64,000 nt of DNA from positions 248,001 through 312,000 of the forward strand of contig CAWAYQ010000032.1 of assembly GCA_963786225.1 (NCBI GenBank). The letters run 5' to 3'. Of this stretch, positions 25,490 through 35,088 are shown piece by piece; position 1 is the first letter of the stretch, and each line of letters begins with the position of its first letter. Source of the stretch: Flaviflagellibacter sp963786225. Lineage in GTDB: Bacteria > Pseudomonadota > Alphaproteobacteria > Rhizobiales > Methylopilaceae. Both the position numbers and the translations under genes were made by a program. The notes under the pieces are model-generated. The model worked only from the letters and a program-made list of their open reading frames with translations. It was not told the DNA's origin and made no database searches.

Positions 25490-26760
25490 TGCAGGCCAGC
25501 GAACCGATCAGAAATTCTGCGGCGACGGAGCCAAGCGAGAACGATTTCGGTCAGATCGCGTCGCTGCCGCGCGTGTCGATTCAGGCGTTCTGCGAAACCC
25601 CGGAAATCGCCCAGTCCGTGCAGGATGCGGCTGCCGACCGGCGCATGGAAAAGGCATATGTGCGCGTGCAGATGGGCGGTGCTCCCGCCGCCGTCGAAGC
25701 CTATCGCAATTCGCCGACGCCCAATGTCATCGTCATCGAGACCGATGGCGGCCGCGACGTCCTGATGAATTGCCTCGATAAACTCTCCGAGGTCTGCGAT
25801 TTCGGCACGAAGGTCGTCGTCGTCGGGCGGGTCAACGACGTGCTGCTTTACCGTGACCTGATGCGGCGCGGCATCTCCGAATATCTCATCGCGCCGATTC
25901 ACCCGCTGGATCTCGTGCGCACATTATCCGAACTGTTCCGCGCCCCGGATGCCGAACCCATCGGGCGCTCGGTCGCCTTTGTCGGCGCAAAGGGCGGTGT
26001 CGGGTCGTCGACGGTCGCGCATAACGTCGCGTGGTCGATCGCGCGCGCGTTCGATCAGCCGACCGCCGTGACCGATCTCGACCTCGCCTTCGGCACAGCA
26101 GGTCTCGATTTCAACCAGGATCCGCCGCAGGGCATCGCGGACGCGGTGTTCGCGCCAGACCGGCTCGATGCCAATCTCGTCGACCGTCTGCTGACCAAGT
26201 GCACCAATAATCTGAGTCTCCTCGCAGCGCCGGCGACTTTGGATCGCACCTATGATTTTCAGGCCGATTCGTTCGACGGCCTCTATGATATCTTGCGCAG
26301 CAACATTCCCTGCACCGTGCTCGACGTTCCGCATTGCTGGACGTCCTGGTCCAAGCGCGCGCTGATCGCGGCCGACGAAATCGTCATCGTTGCGAACCCC
26401 GATCTCGCGAACCTGCGCAACGCCAAGAACATCATCGATCTGACACGTGCCCAGCGGCCGCACGATGCGCCGCCGCGGCTCGTCCTCAATCAGGTCGGCA
26501 TGCCCAAGCGTCCGGAAATCAAGACCGCCGAATTCGCCAAGGCGCTCGATATCGAGCCGCTCGCGATCATACCTTTCGAGCCGCACCTGTTCGGTACGGC
26601 TTCCAACAACGGGCAGATGATCGCCGAGATTTCGGCGTCGCATAAGATCAACGAACAGTTCCTTGAAATTGCCCGCCAGGTGACAGGCCGCGCCGAAGCC
26701 AGGGTGAAGAAGCGTTCGATGCTGGATCCGTTCGTCTCGCGCCTTCGCAAGAGGGCCTGA
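25489..26760 (+). CDS. cpaE: Pilus assembly ATPase CpaE (MinD/ParA-like)
   Basis: 423 aa. An N-terminal receiver-like domain (~residues 50-140: NVIVIETDGGRDVLM, VVVVGRVNDVLLYRDLMRRGISEYL) lacks a clear phospho-acceptor Asp, then a deviant Walker A KGGVGSSTVAHN at ~residue 170, and a ParA/MinD-type domain. In Caulobacter CpaE localises the pilus machinery at the pole. The start overlaps the cpaD stop; a longer in-frame start would lie inside cpaD. The frame is intact. Confidence 0.92.
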   Translation: MQASEPIRNSAATEPSENDFGQIASLPRVSIQAFCETPEIAQSVQDAAADRRMEKAYVRVQMGGAPAAVEAYRNSPTPNVIVIETDGGRDVLMNCLDKLSEVCDFGTKVVVVGRVNDVLLYRDLMRRGISEYLIAPIHPLDLVRTLSELFRAPDAEPIGRSVAFVGAKGGVGSSTVAHNVAWSIARAFDQPTAVTDLDLAFGTAGLDFNQDPPQGIADAVFAPDRLDANLVDRLLTKCTNNLSLLAAPATLDRTYDFQADSFDGLYDILRSNIPCTVLDVPHCWTSWSKRALIAADEIVIVANPDLANLRNAKNIIDLTRAQRPHDAPPRLVLNQVGMPKRPEIKTAEFAKALDIEPLAIIPFEPHLFGTASNNGQMIAEISASHKINEQFLEIARQVTGRAEARVKKRSMLDPFVSRLRKRA

Positions 26761-26762
26761 CG

Positions 26763-28256
26763 ATGAGCGGGGGGTTCGGCAGACGCGGCACATCGGAGGC
26801 GTTCACCGCGCCATCGCCGAGGCCTGGCGCGTCCATGCCGACGCCGCAGCCGCTCGCGCCCATAGGCGGCAATGAAATTGCCGCAGGCGGTGCTTCCGTG
26901 CCGATTATCCCGCCGCTGCCGCCGATGCGTGCGGCGCCGCCGCCGCCTCAGGACGCGCGGCGCTCCGAGAGCTACTACGACACCAAGAGCGCGATCTTCT
27001 CGGCGCTGATCGAGGCGATCGATCTTGCTCAGCTCGCCCGTCTCGATGCCGATAGCGCGCGCGAAGAAATCCGCGACATCGTCAACGAGATCATCTCGCT
27101 GAAAAGCCTCGTCATGTCGATCTCCGAGCAGGAAGAACTGCTCGACGACATCTGTAACGACGTCCTTGGCTATGGTCCGCTGGAACCGCTTCTGGCGCGC
27201 GACGACATTGCCGACATCATGGTCAACGGACACGACAAGACCTATATCGAAGTTGCGGGAAAGATCCACCTGACGAATGTCCGTTTCCGGGACAACGCGC
27301 AGCTTCTCAATATCTGCCAGCGCATTGTCAGCCAGGTCGGCCGCCGCGTCGACGAAAGTTCGCCGATCTGCGATGCGCGTCTACCGGACGGTTCGCGCGT
27401 CAACGTCATCGTCGGGCCGCTTGCGCTCGACGGACCGACGCTCACCATTCGTAAGTTCAAACGCGACAAGCTGACACTCGAGCAGATGGTAAAATACGGC
27501 ACCATCACGCCCGAAGGCGCCGAGATTTTGCGTATTGTCGGACGCTCGCGATGCAACACCGTCATCTCGGGCGGTACGGGTTCGGGCAAGACGACTTTGC
27601 TGAACTGCCTGACGCACGCGATCGATGAAGACGAGCGGATCATCACCTGCGAAGACGCGGCCGAGCTGCAGCTTCAGCAGCCGCATGTCGTGCGTCTGGA
27701 GACGCGTCCGCCCAATCTCGAAGGCGAAGGACAGATCACGATGCGCGATCTCGTCCGCAACTGTCTGCGTATGCGCCCCGAGCGCATCATCGTCGGCGAA
27801 GTCCGTGGACCGGAGGCATTCGACCTCTTGCAGGCGATGAACACCGGCCACGACGGTTCGATGGGTACGCTGCACGCCAACTCGCCGCGCGAAGCACTGT
27901 CGCGTATGGAAAGCATGATTTCGATGGGCGGCTTCAACCTGCCGGCTCGCACGATCCGCGAAATGATCGCGACGTCGATCGATGTTATCGTTCAGACACA
28001 GCGCCTGCGCGACGGCTCGCGCCGCATAACCCACATCACCGAGGTCGTCGGCATGGAGTCCGAGGTCGTCACGACCCAGGATATCTTCGTCTACGAAATG
28101 CTCGGCGAGGACCAGCACGGCCGCATCATTGGCCGTCACCGTTCGACCGGCATCGCGCGCCCCCGCTTCTGGGAGCGTGCGCGTTACTACGGCGAGGAAC
28201 ACAAGCTCGCCGCCGCCCTGGATGCCGCGGAAGTCGCGGAAGACCTGCGGACATAA
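26763..28256 (+). CDS. cpaF: Tad pilus secretion ATPase CpaF/TadA
   Basis: 497 aa. Proline-rich disordered N-terminus (~residues 1-70), helical domain, then the type II/IV secretion ATPase core: Walker A ISGGTGSGKTTLLN (~residue 266), Asp box (ITCEDAAELQL), Walker B (RMRPERIIVGEVRGPEA) and His box (GHDGSMGTLHANSP). It powers extension and retraction of the Flp pilus as a cytoplasmic hexamer. The two-base gap after cpaE indicates coupling. Confidence 0.95.
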   Translation: MSGGFGRRGTSEAFTAPSPRPGASMPTPQPLAPIGGNEIAAGGASVPIIPPLPPMRAAPPPPQDARRSESYYDTKSAIFSALIEAIDLAQLARLDADSAREEIRDIVNEIISLKSLVMSISEQEELLDDICNDVLGYGPLEPLLARDDIADIMVNGHDKTYIEVAGKIHLTNVRFRDNAQLLNICQRIVSQVGRRVDESSPICDARLPDGSRVNVIVGPLALDGPTLTIRKFKRDKLTLEQMVKYGTITPEGAEILRIVGRSRCNTVISGGTGSGKTTLLNCLTHAIDEDERIITCEDAAELQLQQPHVVRLETRPPNLEGEGQITMRDLVRNCLRMRPERIIVGEVRGPEAFDLLQAMNTGHDGSMGTLHANSPREALSRMESMISMGGFNLPARTIREMIATSIDVIVQTQRLRDGSRRITHITEVVGMESEVVTTQDIFVYEMLGEDQHGRIIGRHRSTGIARPRFWERARYYGEEHKLAAALDAAEVAEDLRT

Positions 28257-28261
28257 CAGTC

Positions 28262-29235
28262 ATGGACACGAAGCAGATCGTCATCTTCGCATTGGCCGCC
28301 ATCGCCGCGGGCGGAGGCTTCTACGTGCTCGCTTTTCCCTGGCTGAACGACGACCGCGCCGAGAAGCGGCAGAAATCGATCTATGACGGCCGCGCTATCC
28401 GCAATCCGGTCAATCCGCGCGAGACGGCGCTTCGCCGCGGCCAGGTTGCGGAGAGCCTGAAGGACCTCGAACGGCGCCAGAAGAACCTGCGCAATCCGCC
28501 GCTGACCGTTCGTCTCGAACAGGCGGGTCTGGCCTGGACGCCAAAGCGGTTCTACGTCGCCAGCGTGGCTTTCGGCATCGTGCTCAGTCTCGTTCTTCTG
28601 GTCATGACGTCGTGGTACATCGCCGCCATCGGTCTTTTTGTCGGGATTTTCGGCTTGCCGCGCTGGTTTCTCAAGCAGATGACGAAGCGGCGTCAGGCGC
28701 GTTTCATCAAGGAATTTCCAAACGCCATCGACATCATCGTGCGTGGCGTCAAATCCGGCCTTCCGCTCGGGGACTGTTTCCGTATTGTCGCCTCCGAAGC
28801 TCAGGAGCCGGTGAAGACGCGAGTTCCGTTCGATCCTCGAAATGCAGACGGTGGGCCTGCCCCTGGGCGAGGCCGTGGAACGTCTTTACACGCGCCTCGG
28901 CCTTTCCGGAGGCGAACTTCTTCTCGATCGTGATCGCCATCCAGTCGAAATCCGGTGGCAATCTGTCGGAGGCGCTCGGTAATCTGGCGAATGTTCTGCG
29001 CGAGCGGCAGAAGATGAAAGGCAAAATTCAGGCGATGAGCATGGAGGCGAAAGCCTCGGCGTGGATCATCGGCTCGCTGCCGATCGTCGTCGGCTCGCTC
29101 GTCTATTTTGCGAACCCCGATTACATCGCGGCGCTGTGGCAGAAGAATATCGGTCTCGTCCTTCTCGGAGCCTCCGCGCTTTGGATGACGTGCGGCGTGC
29201 TGACCATGCGCAAAATGATCAATTTCGACTTCTGA
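28262..29235 (+). pseudogene. tadB: Inner-membrane platform protein TadB (CpaG), interrupted by two +1 frameshifts
   Basis: T2SF-domain membrane protein of the Tad system, reconstructed ~323 aa. Frame 1 covers the first membrane helices and the start of the T2SF domain to EAQEPVKT. One extra base in ACGCGAG (28816-28822) leads to a second frame (EFRSILEMQTVGLPLGEAVE...). An extra G at 28908-28909 leads to a third (EANFFSIVIAIQSKSGGNLSEALGNLANVLRERQKMKGKIQAMSMEAKASA) that ends at 29235. Every segment matches TadB strongly, so inactivation is recent or an artefact. Confidence 0.88.
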
Positions 29236-29247
29236 CGGAGGGCGGAT

Positions 29248-30225
29248 ATGATCCAGGATATTGCTTCAAAGCTCGGTGACCGCGATTTCCTGGTGATGAT
29301 GTTCGCCGGTATTGCCGCGGCACTGACGGTCCTGACGCTCGCAATGCCGCTTCTGTCGGGCGATCAGCTCGGGCGCCGCATGAAGGCCGTCGCGCTGGAG
29401 CGCGACCAGATGCGCGCCCGCGAGCGCGAGCGCATGGCGCGCGCGAGCTCCGCAAGCCTTCGGCGTGAGCCGAAGGCCTATATGAAGCGCGTGGTCGAGC
29501 AGTTCGATCTGGCCCGGCATTTGTCGGCCGACGACGCCAAGGAAAAGCTCGTCATGGCGGGCTATCGCGGCTCCAGCCCGATGGTGGTGTTCCTGTTCTT
29601 CCGCCTCGTCACGCCGATCGCGCTCAGCATACTCATGCTGATCTACATGTTTGTTCTCGGCGGGTACGAGCAGCCGCTTTTCATCAAGCTCGGCGGCGTT
29701 CTTTTCGCGGCCTATATCGGCATCAAGGTTCCGCAGCTCTATCTGAAGAACCGCATCCAGAAGCGCCAGCTCTCGATTCGCCGCGCGTTTCCGGACGCGC
29801 TCGATCTTCTGCTGATCTGCATCGAATCCGGAATGTCGGTCGAAGCGGCCTTCCGCAAGGTGAGCCAGGAGATCGGCGAGCAGTCGATCCCGCTCGCGGA
29901 GGAATTCGTGCTGACATCGGCCGAAATGTCCTATCTGCAGGATCGTCGGCTGGCTTACGAAAATCTCGGCAACCGTACCGGCCTCGACGGCGTGAAGGCG
30001 GTGACGGGCGCGCTGATCCAGTCGGAACGCTACGGCACGCCGGTGGCGCAGGCGCTGCGCGTGATGGCGCAGGAAAACCGCGACATGCGCATGAACGAAG
30101 CGGAGAAGAAGGCCGCAGCGCTGCCGCCGAAACTGACCGTGCCGATGATCGTGTTCTTCCTGCCGGTGCTGTTCGTCGTCATTCTCGGCCCTGCGATCAT
30201 GCAGGTCCTGGAGATGAAGAAGTAG
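29248..30225 (+). CDS. tadC: Inner-membrane platform protein TadC (CpaH)
   Basis: 325 aa, partner of TadB. Membrane helices lie near residues 10-30, 105-150 and 290-320, with a T2SF domain (AFPDALDLLLICIESGMSVEAAFRKVSQEIGE; YGTPVAQALRVMAQENRDMRMNEAEKKAAALPPKLTVP). Together TadB and TadC anchor the pilus and respond to the CpaF motor. The frame is intact, unlike tadB 12 bp upstream. It is convergent with tadD. Confidence 0.93.
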   Translation: MIQDIASKLGDRDFLVMMFAGIAAALTVLTLAMPLLSGDQLGRRMKAVALERDQMRARERERMARASSASLRREPKAYMKRVVEQFDLARHLSADDAKEKLVMAGYRGSSPMVVFLFFRLVTPIALSILMLIYMFVLGGYEQPLFIKLGGVLFAAYIGIKVPQLYLKNRIQKRQLSIRRAFPDALDLLLICIESGMSVEAAFRKVSQEIGEQSIPLAEEFVLTSAEMSYLQDRRLAYENLGNRTGLDGVKAVTGALIQSERYGTPVAQALRVMAQENRDMRMNEAEKKAAALPPKLTVPMIVFFLPVLFVVILGPAIMQVLEMKK

Positions 30226-30237
30226 ACGTACCGGGTT

Positions 30238-31008
30238 TCAGCCGCGCAGATCGAGCGAGAAGGGCGCAGGCTCCTGCGCAGGTTTGGCCGGCTTGGCCGA
30301 CGCGGGGGGCTTCGCTGCGGCGGGCGGCGCGGATACCGTCGTCGCCTTCAGGCTCTGCTTCCAGTAGCGCACATTCGCCGCTGCTTCGTCGGGCGGCAGG
30401 TCCCTGCGGACCAGTTGCTCGGCTTCGTCATATTTGCCCTGAAGCGCGAGGACGAGAGCGAGATTCTGGCGAATTTTCGGCGTCGCGGCTGGGTTCGCCA
30501 CGGCGCGCCGCAGAACCGCCTCGGCCTCCGCGGGCTTTTGCGAGAGCGCGAGCGAAAGACCGAGATTCGACAGAATCGCCGGCTCCTCCGGCGCAAGCCT
30601 CAGCGCCAGTTGATACCGCTGCTGGGCGTCCATGGTGCGGCCCAGCTTGTCGAGCACCGCGCCTTCCGTATTGACGATCCGCCAGTCCGGCCTGGCTCCC
30701 GCCTGGGCCTTGACGAGGGCGGCAAGCGCCTCCTCATCGCGCCCGGCATCGGCCAGGGCCCTGCCGTAAGCGAGCAGCAATCCCCTGGATTTCGGATTCT
30801 TGGCCAGCGCCCCGCGCAGCAGGGTCACGGCCTCCTCGGCCTTGCCGGCGGCGCGCAGCGATGCGGCTTTCTGTTCGATGCCGGTGGACGACCTTCCTAT
30901 GGAGCCCGTGGAGGAGGGGTCGTTCTTGGTGGCGCACCCAAGAAGCAGTGCCGAGCAGGCCGTGGCGGTAAGAAGGATGCGGGACAGACGGCTGTTCAAA
31001 AGGGGCAT
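30238..31008 (-). CDS. tadD: TPR lipoprotein TadD
   Basis: 256 aa lipoprotein: signal with lipobox TACSALLLGCATK, several tetratricopeptide repeats between residues ~45 and 200 (e.g. LLAYGRALADAGRDEEALAAL, AILSNLGLSLALSQKPAEAEAVL), and an Ala/Pro/Lys-rich C-terminus. TadD assists secretin assembly in Tad systems. It is transcribed toward tadC from the opposite side, not in the main operon; frame intact. Confidence 0.88.
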   Translation of the reverse strand: MPLLNSRLSRILLTATACSALLLGCATKNDPSSTGSIGRSSTGIEQKAASLRAAGKAEEAVTLLRGALAKNPKSRGLLLAYGRALADAGRDEEALAALVKAQAGARPDWRIVNTEGAVLDKLGRTMDAQQRYQLALRLAPEEPAILSNLGLSLALSQKPAEAEAVLRRAVANPAATPKIRQNLALVLALQGKYDEAEQLVRRDLPPDEAAANVRYWKQSLKATTVSAPPAAAKPPASAKPAKPAQEPAPFSLDLRG

Positions 31009-31163
31009 GGGAGGCCGGTTTACGGGTTGCGCCGCGGGTGCCGCGAGACCAAAGCTTTACAGTCGTTAACCCTAATGCTTCGTAAACGAGCCCCCTTCGG
31101 AGCGTCCCAGCCGCGCCGCAAAGTTGTGAGCTAGGTTGGTATCTTCAGCGTGCGGAGTCCTTC

Positions 31164-32537
31164 GTGCATTCGCTTCTTCTTCCTTCCGGAACCGCTTCGA
31201 CCCTGCCGATCTGGCCCCTGGCGAAGGGGCGGGATTCAAGTCATCTGCCGGATGCGGCGCGCGCCTGGATCGCGGCCTCCGGTTTCGAGGCTTCGCCCGG
31301 CCGCGTTCTCACCGTGCCGGGGCCGGACGGCGCACTTCTCGGCGCGGTGTTCGGCGTCGACACCGAGGACGCCGTGCAGCGCGACCCGTTCCTTGCGGCC
31401 AATCTCGCCCGGGATCTTCCGGCCGGGGCCTATCATGTCGCCGGAGCGCTTTTCGATGCGCGGCTTTCGGTGATCGGTTTTCTGCTCGGCTCCTATCGCT
31501 TCGACCGCTACCGCAAACCGGAGATCCGCACCGTCCAGCTCGCATTGCCGGAGGGTGTCGATCCCGCCGAGGTGATTCGGATTGCGGAAGGCGTGCGGCT
31601 CGCGCGCGATCTCGTCAATACACCTGCGAACGATATGGGGCCGGACGAGCTTGAAGGCGCCGCGCGCGAACTGGCGGGACGGCACGGCGCCCGTTTCGGC
31701 ACGGTTTCGGGCGAGGCGCTGGCGCGCGGATTTCCGCTGATCGAGGCCGTGGGCTCGTCCAGTCCGCGCGCGCCAAGGCTGATCGACTTTTCGTGGGGCG
31801 AAGAACACCATCCGCGCGTGACGATCGTCGGCAAGGGCGTCTGCTTCGACACCGGCGGGTTGGACATCAAGCCAGACGCGGCCATGCTCATCATGAAAAA
31901 GGATATGGGCGGGGCGGCCAATGCGCTGGGGCTCGCGCATATGATCATGGACGCGGGCCTGTCGGTGCGTTTGCGCGTCCTGATCCCGGCGGTCGAGAAC
32001 GCGGTATCGGGCACGAGCTTCCGGCCGGGCGATATCTACCGCAGCCGCAAGGGCATCACGGTCGAGATTGGCAACACCGACGCCGAGGGACGGCTGGTGC
32101 TGGCCGACGCCCTGGCGCTCGCCGACGAAGATGCTCCGGAGCTTCTGATCGATTTCGCGACGCTCACCGGAGCCGCGCGTGTCGCGCTCGGGCCGGAGCT
32201 GGCGCCGGTCTTCACCGACGACGATGCGCTGGCGAACGATCTCATGCGGATCGGCTTAGCGGAGAACGATCCCGTCTGGCGGCTGCCGCTGTGGAGGAAC
32301 TACGACCGGATGCTGGATTCCAGAACCGCCGACATGAACAACGTCTCGGGCGGCGGGCATGCGGGAGCGATCACGGCGGCTTTGTTCCTGAAACGCTTCG
32401 TTGAGAAGGCGAAAGCCTATGCGCATCTCGACATCTTCGCCTGGACGCCCTCAGCCCGTCCTGGACGGCCCGAAGGCGGCGAGGCCCACGCGATCCGCTC
32501 GATCTATGCCCTTCTGAAGGAACGCTATGGCGGATGA
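31164..32537 (+). CDS. M17 leucyl aminopeptidase family protein
   Basis: 457 aa, Zn-dependent cytosol aminopeptidase. The catalytic domain shows GKGVCFDTGGLDIKP (~residue 225), MKKDMGGAA and NTDAEGRLVLADAL, the core metal-ligand and bicarbonate motifs. The N-terminal domain differs from classical PepA, as in the alphaproteobacterial paralogue group. GTG 31164 is the start. The stop overlaps the start of the NlpC/P60 gene by 11 bp, a pairing widespread in Hyphomicrobiales that suggests a joint role in turning over cell-wall peptides. Confidence 0.92.
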   Translation: MHSLLLPSGTASTLPIWPLAKGRDSSHLPDAARAWIAASGFEASPGRVLTVPGPDGALLGAVFGVDTEDAVQRDPFLAANLARDLPAGAYHVAGALFDARLSVIGFLLGSYRFDRYRKPEIRTVQLALPEGVDPAEVIRIAEGVRLARDLVNTPANDMGPDELEGAARELAGRHGARFGTVSGEALARGFPLIEAVGSSSPRAPRLIDFSWGEEHHPRVTIVGKGVCFDTGGLDIKPDAAMLIMKKDMGGAANALGLAHMIMDAGLSVRLRVLIPAVENAVSGTSFRPGDIYRSRKGITVEIGNTDAEGRLVLADALALADEDAPELLIDFATLTGAARVALGPELAPVFTDDDALANDLMRIGLAENDPVWRLPLWRNYDRMLDSRTADMNNVSGGGHAGAITAALFLKRFVEKAKAYAHLDIFAWTPSARPGRPEGGEAHAIRSIYALLKERYGG

Positions 32538-33324
32538 TCCGCGCCTGACACCGCCGGAGGGGGCAGGGCAGGCGGTCCGCATCGCGGCCGGCGCGGCGCC
32601 CGTGCGGGCAGAACCGCGTCCCGACGCGCCGCTGCTGACCGAGGCCATTTTCGGCGAGCCGGCGACGGCGTTCGCCATGCGCGACGGCTGGGTCCATGTT
32701 CAACTGCGGACCAACTCCTATGTCGGCTGGCTGCCAGAATGGGCCCTCGACACGCCGCAGACCGTATCGCATCGCGTCTCGGCGCTCAGAAGCTTTGTGT
32801 TTCCCGGGCCGAACATCAAGCTGCCGCCGCACGAAATGCTGTCCATGGGCAGCCGAGTTTCGGTGATCGGCGAAGACGGCATATTCGCGATCATCGCCCC
32901 CCGCGGCTACGCCATCGCGCGCCACCTGAAACCGGTCGAGGCGAACGAACCGGATTTCGTGTCGGTGGCCGAGCAGTTTCTTGGTACGCCCTATCTCTGG
33001 GGCGGCAAGACGAGCCTGGGGCTCGATTGTTCGGGCCTCGTGCAGGTGTCGCTCGACGCGGCGGGCATAAAGGCACCGCGCGACACCGACATGCAGGAAA
33101 AGGCGGTCGGTACGGAGGCGCCGTTCGGCGGCGCGGAGACCTTGAAGCGCGGCGATCTCGTCTTCTGGAAAGGCCATGTCGCCATCGCGCGCGGGGACGG
33201 CACGCTCATTCACGCCAATGCGCATCATATGGCGGTGGCAGCGGAGCCCGCGGCGGATGCGATTGCGCGGATTTTGGTTGCGGGATCAACGGTGACGAGC
33301 GTGCGGAGACTCCCTCTCGCATAG
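32527..33324 (+). CDS. NlpC/P60 cell-wall endopeptidase with SH3-like domain
   Basis: 265 aa. Two SH3-like segments (~residues 15-75 and 85-145) precede a C40 peptidase domain with the catalytic Cys in GLDCSGLVQ (~residue 165), His in KGHVAIARGDG and a polar third residue in HANAHH. No signal peptide is visible, so it is probably cytoplasmic and acts on recycled peptidoglycan peptides together with the coupled aminopeptidase. Confidence 0.9.
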   Translation: MADDPRLTPPEGAGQAVRIAAGAAPVRAEPRPDAPLLTEAIFGEPATAFAMRDGWVHVQLRTNSYVGWLPEWALDTPQTVSHRVSALRSFVFPGPNIKLPPHEMLSMGSRVSVIGEDGIFAIIAPRGYAIARHLKPVEANEPDFVSVAEQFLGTPYLWGGKTSLGLDCSGLVQVSLDAAGIKAPRDTDMQEKAVGTEAPFGGAETLKRGDLVFWKGHVAIARGDGTLIHANAHHMAVAAEPAADAIARILVAGSTVTSVRRLPLA

Positions 33325-33344
33325 AGAGCGGCGGGCTCGTCTAA

Positions 33345-33453
33345 TCCCTCCCCTGAAAGGGGAGGGTGGCCGGCCGCAGGCCGGTCGGGTGGGGTTTGCC
33401 CCACCCCGGTCGCGCGTTGCGCGACTCGTCCCTCCCCGCTCGCGGAGGAGGGA
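33345..33453. repeat. Compound palindromic (REP/BIME-like) repeat
   Basis: A chain of hairpins: CCCTCCCCTGAAAGGGGAGGG, a GGCCGGCCGCAGGCCGG block, GGGTGGGG-TTTG-CCCCACCC, a CGCGCGTTGCGCG block and TCCCTCCCCGC...GAGGAGGGA. A related element sits at 63079-63187. Located between the convergent ends of the NlpC/P60 gene and yejF, where it may act as transcription terminator for both. Confidence 0.75.
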
Positions 33454-33459
33454 TAGTCA

Positions 33460-35088
33460 CTACTGCCGCGCGCCGCTCGCGACGTCGAGATTGAGCGCGG
33501 CGGCGATCAGCGCCTTCGTATAATCCGTCTTCGGATTCTCGAAGATCTGTTTCGCCGAACCCTGTTCCACGACCTTTCCGTCCTTCAGCACGATAACCTC
33601 GCTCGCGAGCGCGCGGACCACTTTCAGGTCGTGCGAGATGAAAAGATAAGAGAGGTCGTGCTTCGTCTGCAGATCGCGCAGGAGATCGACGATCTGGGCC
33701 TGTACCGACATGTCGAGCGCCGAGGTCGGCTCGTCCAGGACGACGAATTTCGGATTGAGCGCCATGGCGCGTGCAATGGCGATGCGCTGGCGCTGGCCGC
33801 CGGAAAATTCGTGCGGATAGCGGTCCATGGCGGTGGGATCCAAGCCGACTTCCGTCAGGGCATTGGCAACGATCCTGCGCCGCTCATCCGGTGACGTTTC
33901 GCCGTGCACCCTCAACCCTTCGGCGACGATGTCCGCGACCGACATACGCGGCGACAGCGAGCCGTAGGGGTCCTGAAAGACGACCTGCATGTCCTTGCGC
34001 AGGGGCCGCATTTCGGCGCGTGTCTTCGCGTCGATACGGTTGCCGAGATAGAGGACCGGCCCTTCCGACGCGATGAGGCGGAGAATGGCGAGGCCGAGCG
34101 TGGTCTTGCCGGATCCGGATTCGCCGACGACGCCAAGCGTCTCGCCTTCGCGTACGGTGACGCTGACGCCGTCGACAGCCTTGATGTGGCCGACCGTCCT
34201 GCGGAAAAAGCCGCGCTTGATCGGAAACCAGACGCGAACATTGTCGGCATGGACGATGACGGGCGCCTGCCTGTTCGCGGGGGGCGGATCACCTTTCGGT
34301 TCGGCGGCGAGAAGATGCCTGGTGTAGGGGTGTCTGGGCTTGGTGAAGACCTGCTTGACGGAGCCGGTCTCGACGATCTGTCCCTTTGTCATCACGCAAA
34401 CGCGGTCCGCGATCTTCCGCACGATGCCGAGATCGTGCGTGATGAACAGAATGGCCATTCCGAGCTTGGATTGCAGGTCTTCGAGCAGCTTCAGGATCTG
34501 CGCCTGCACCGTGACGTCGAGCGCGGTGGTGGGCTCGTCGGCGATGAGAAGATCGGGTTCGTTCGCCAGCGCCATTGCGATCATCACGCGCTGGCGTTGG
34601 CCGCCCGAGAGCTGGTGCGGATAGGCGTCGAGCCGCTCTTGCGCATTGCGGATGCCGACCTGATCGAGAAGTTCCAGCACGCGAGCGCGGATTTTCGGTT
34701 TCGACCAGCCGCGGTGCACGTCGAGAATTTCGCCGACCTGGCGCTCGATCGTATGCAGGGGATTGAGCGAGGTCATGGGTTCCTGGAACACCATGGAGAT
34801 ATCCGCGCCCCGCACGCGGCGAAGATCGCGCTCGTCGCGATCGAGAAGATTCTCTCCCTTGAAAAGAACCTCGCCCGACGGATGCCGCGCGGCGGGGTAG
34901 GGCAGGAGCTTCAGGATCGAGAGAGCGGTGACGGATTTGCCCGAGCCGGATTCGCCGACAAGCGCGAGCGTCTCGCCCTTCGCGATGTCGAAGGAGACGC
35001 GATCGACCGCGATGGTTTCGCGGCCATCCTGCACGAAGGCCACGGAGAGATCTCGGACGGAGAGAAGCGGCGCGGTCTTCTGCATCAT
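33460..35088 (-). CDS. yejF: Peptide ABC transporter ATP-binding protein, duplicated ATPase (YejF type)
   Basis: 542 aa with two complete ABC modules in one chain. Each shows Walker A (GESGSGKSVT and GESGSGKTTL), signature (LSGGQRQRV and FSGGQRQRI) and Walker B (LLIADEPTTALDV and FVVLDEPTSALDM). It is the motor of the Yej-type peptide (microcin C) importer. The ATG overlaps the stop of the upstream cation-efflux gene by 4 bp. Confidence 0.95.
   Translation of the reverse strand: MMQKTAPLLSVRDLSVAFVQDGRETIAVDRVSFDIAKGETLALVGESGSGKSVTALSILKLLPYPAARHPSGEVLFKGENLLDRDERDLRRVRGADISMVFQEPMTSLNPLHTIERQVGEILDVHRGWSKPKIRARVLELLDQVGIRNAQERLDAYPHQLSGGQRQRVMIAMALANEPDLLIADEPTTALDVTVQAQILKLLEDLQSKLGMAILFITHDLGIVRKIADRVCVMTKGQIVETGSVKQVFTKPRHPYTRHLLAAEPKGDPPPANRQAPVIVHADNVRVWFPIKRGFFRRTVGHIKAVDGVSVTVREGETLGVVGESGSGKTTLGLAILRLIASEGPVLYLGNRIDAKTRAEMRPLRKDMQVVFQDPYGSLSPRMSVADIVAEGLRVHGETSPDERRRIVANALTEVGLDPTAMDRYPHEFSGGQRQRIAIARAMALNPKFVVLDEPTSALDMSVQAQIVDLLRDLQTKHDLSYLFISHDLKVVRALASEVIVLKDGKVVEQGSAKQIFENPKTDYTKALIAAALNLDVASGARQ

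Noticed and set aside
23340..29235. Programmed ribosomal frameshifting as an explanation for the broken Tad genes
   Set aside because: The sites share no slippery motif, some genes have two shifts, and secretin or TadB families are not known to use recoding.
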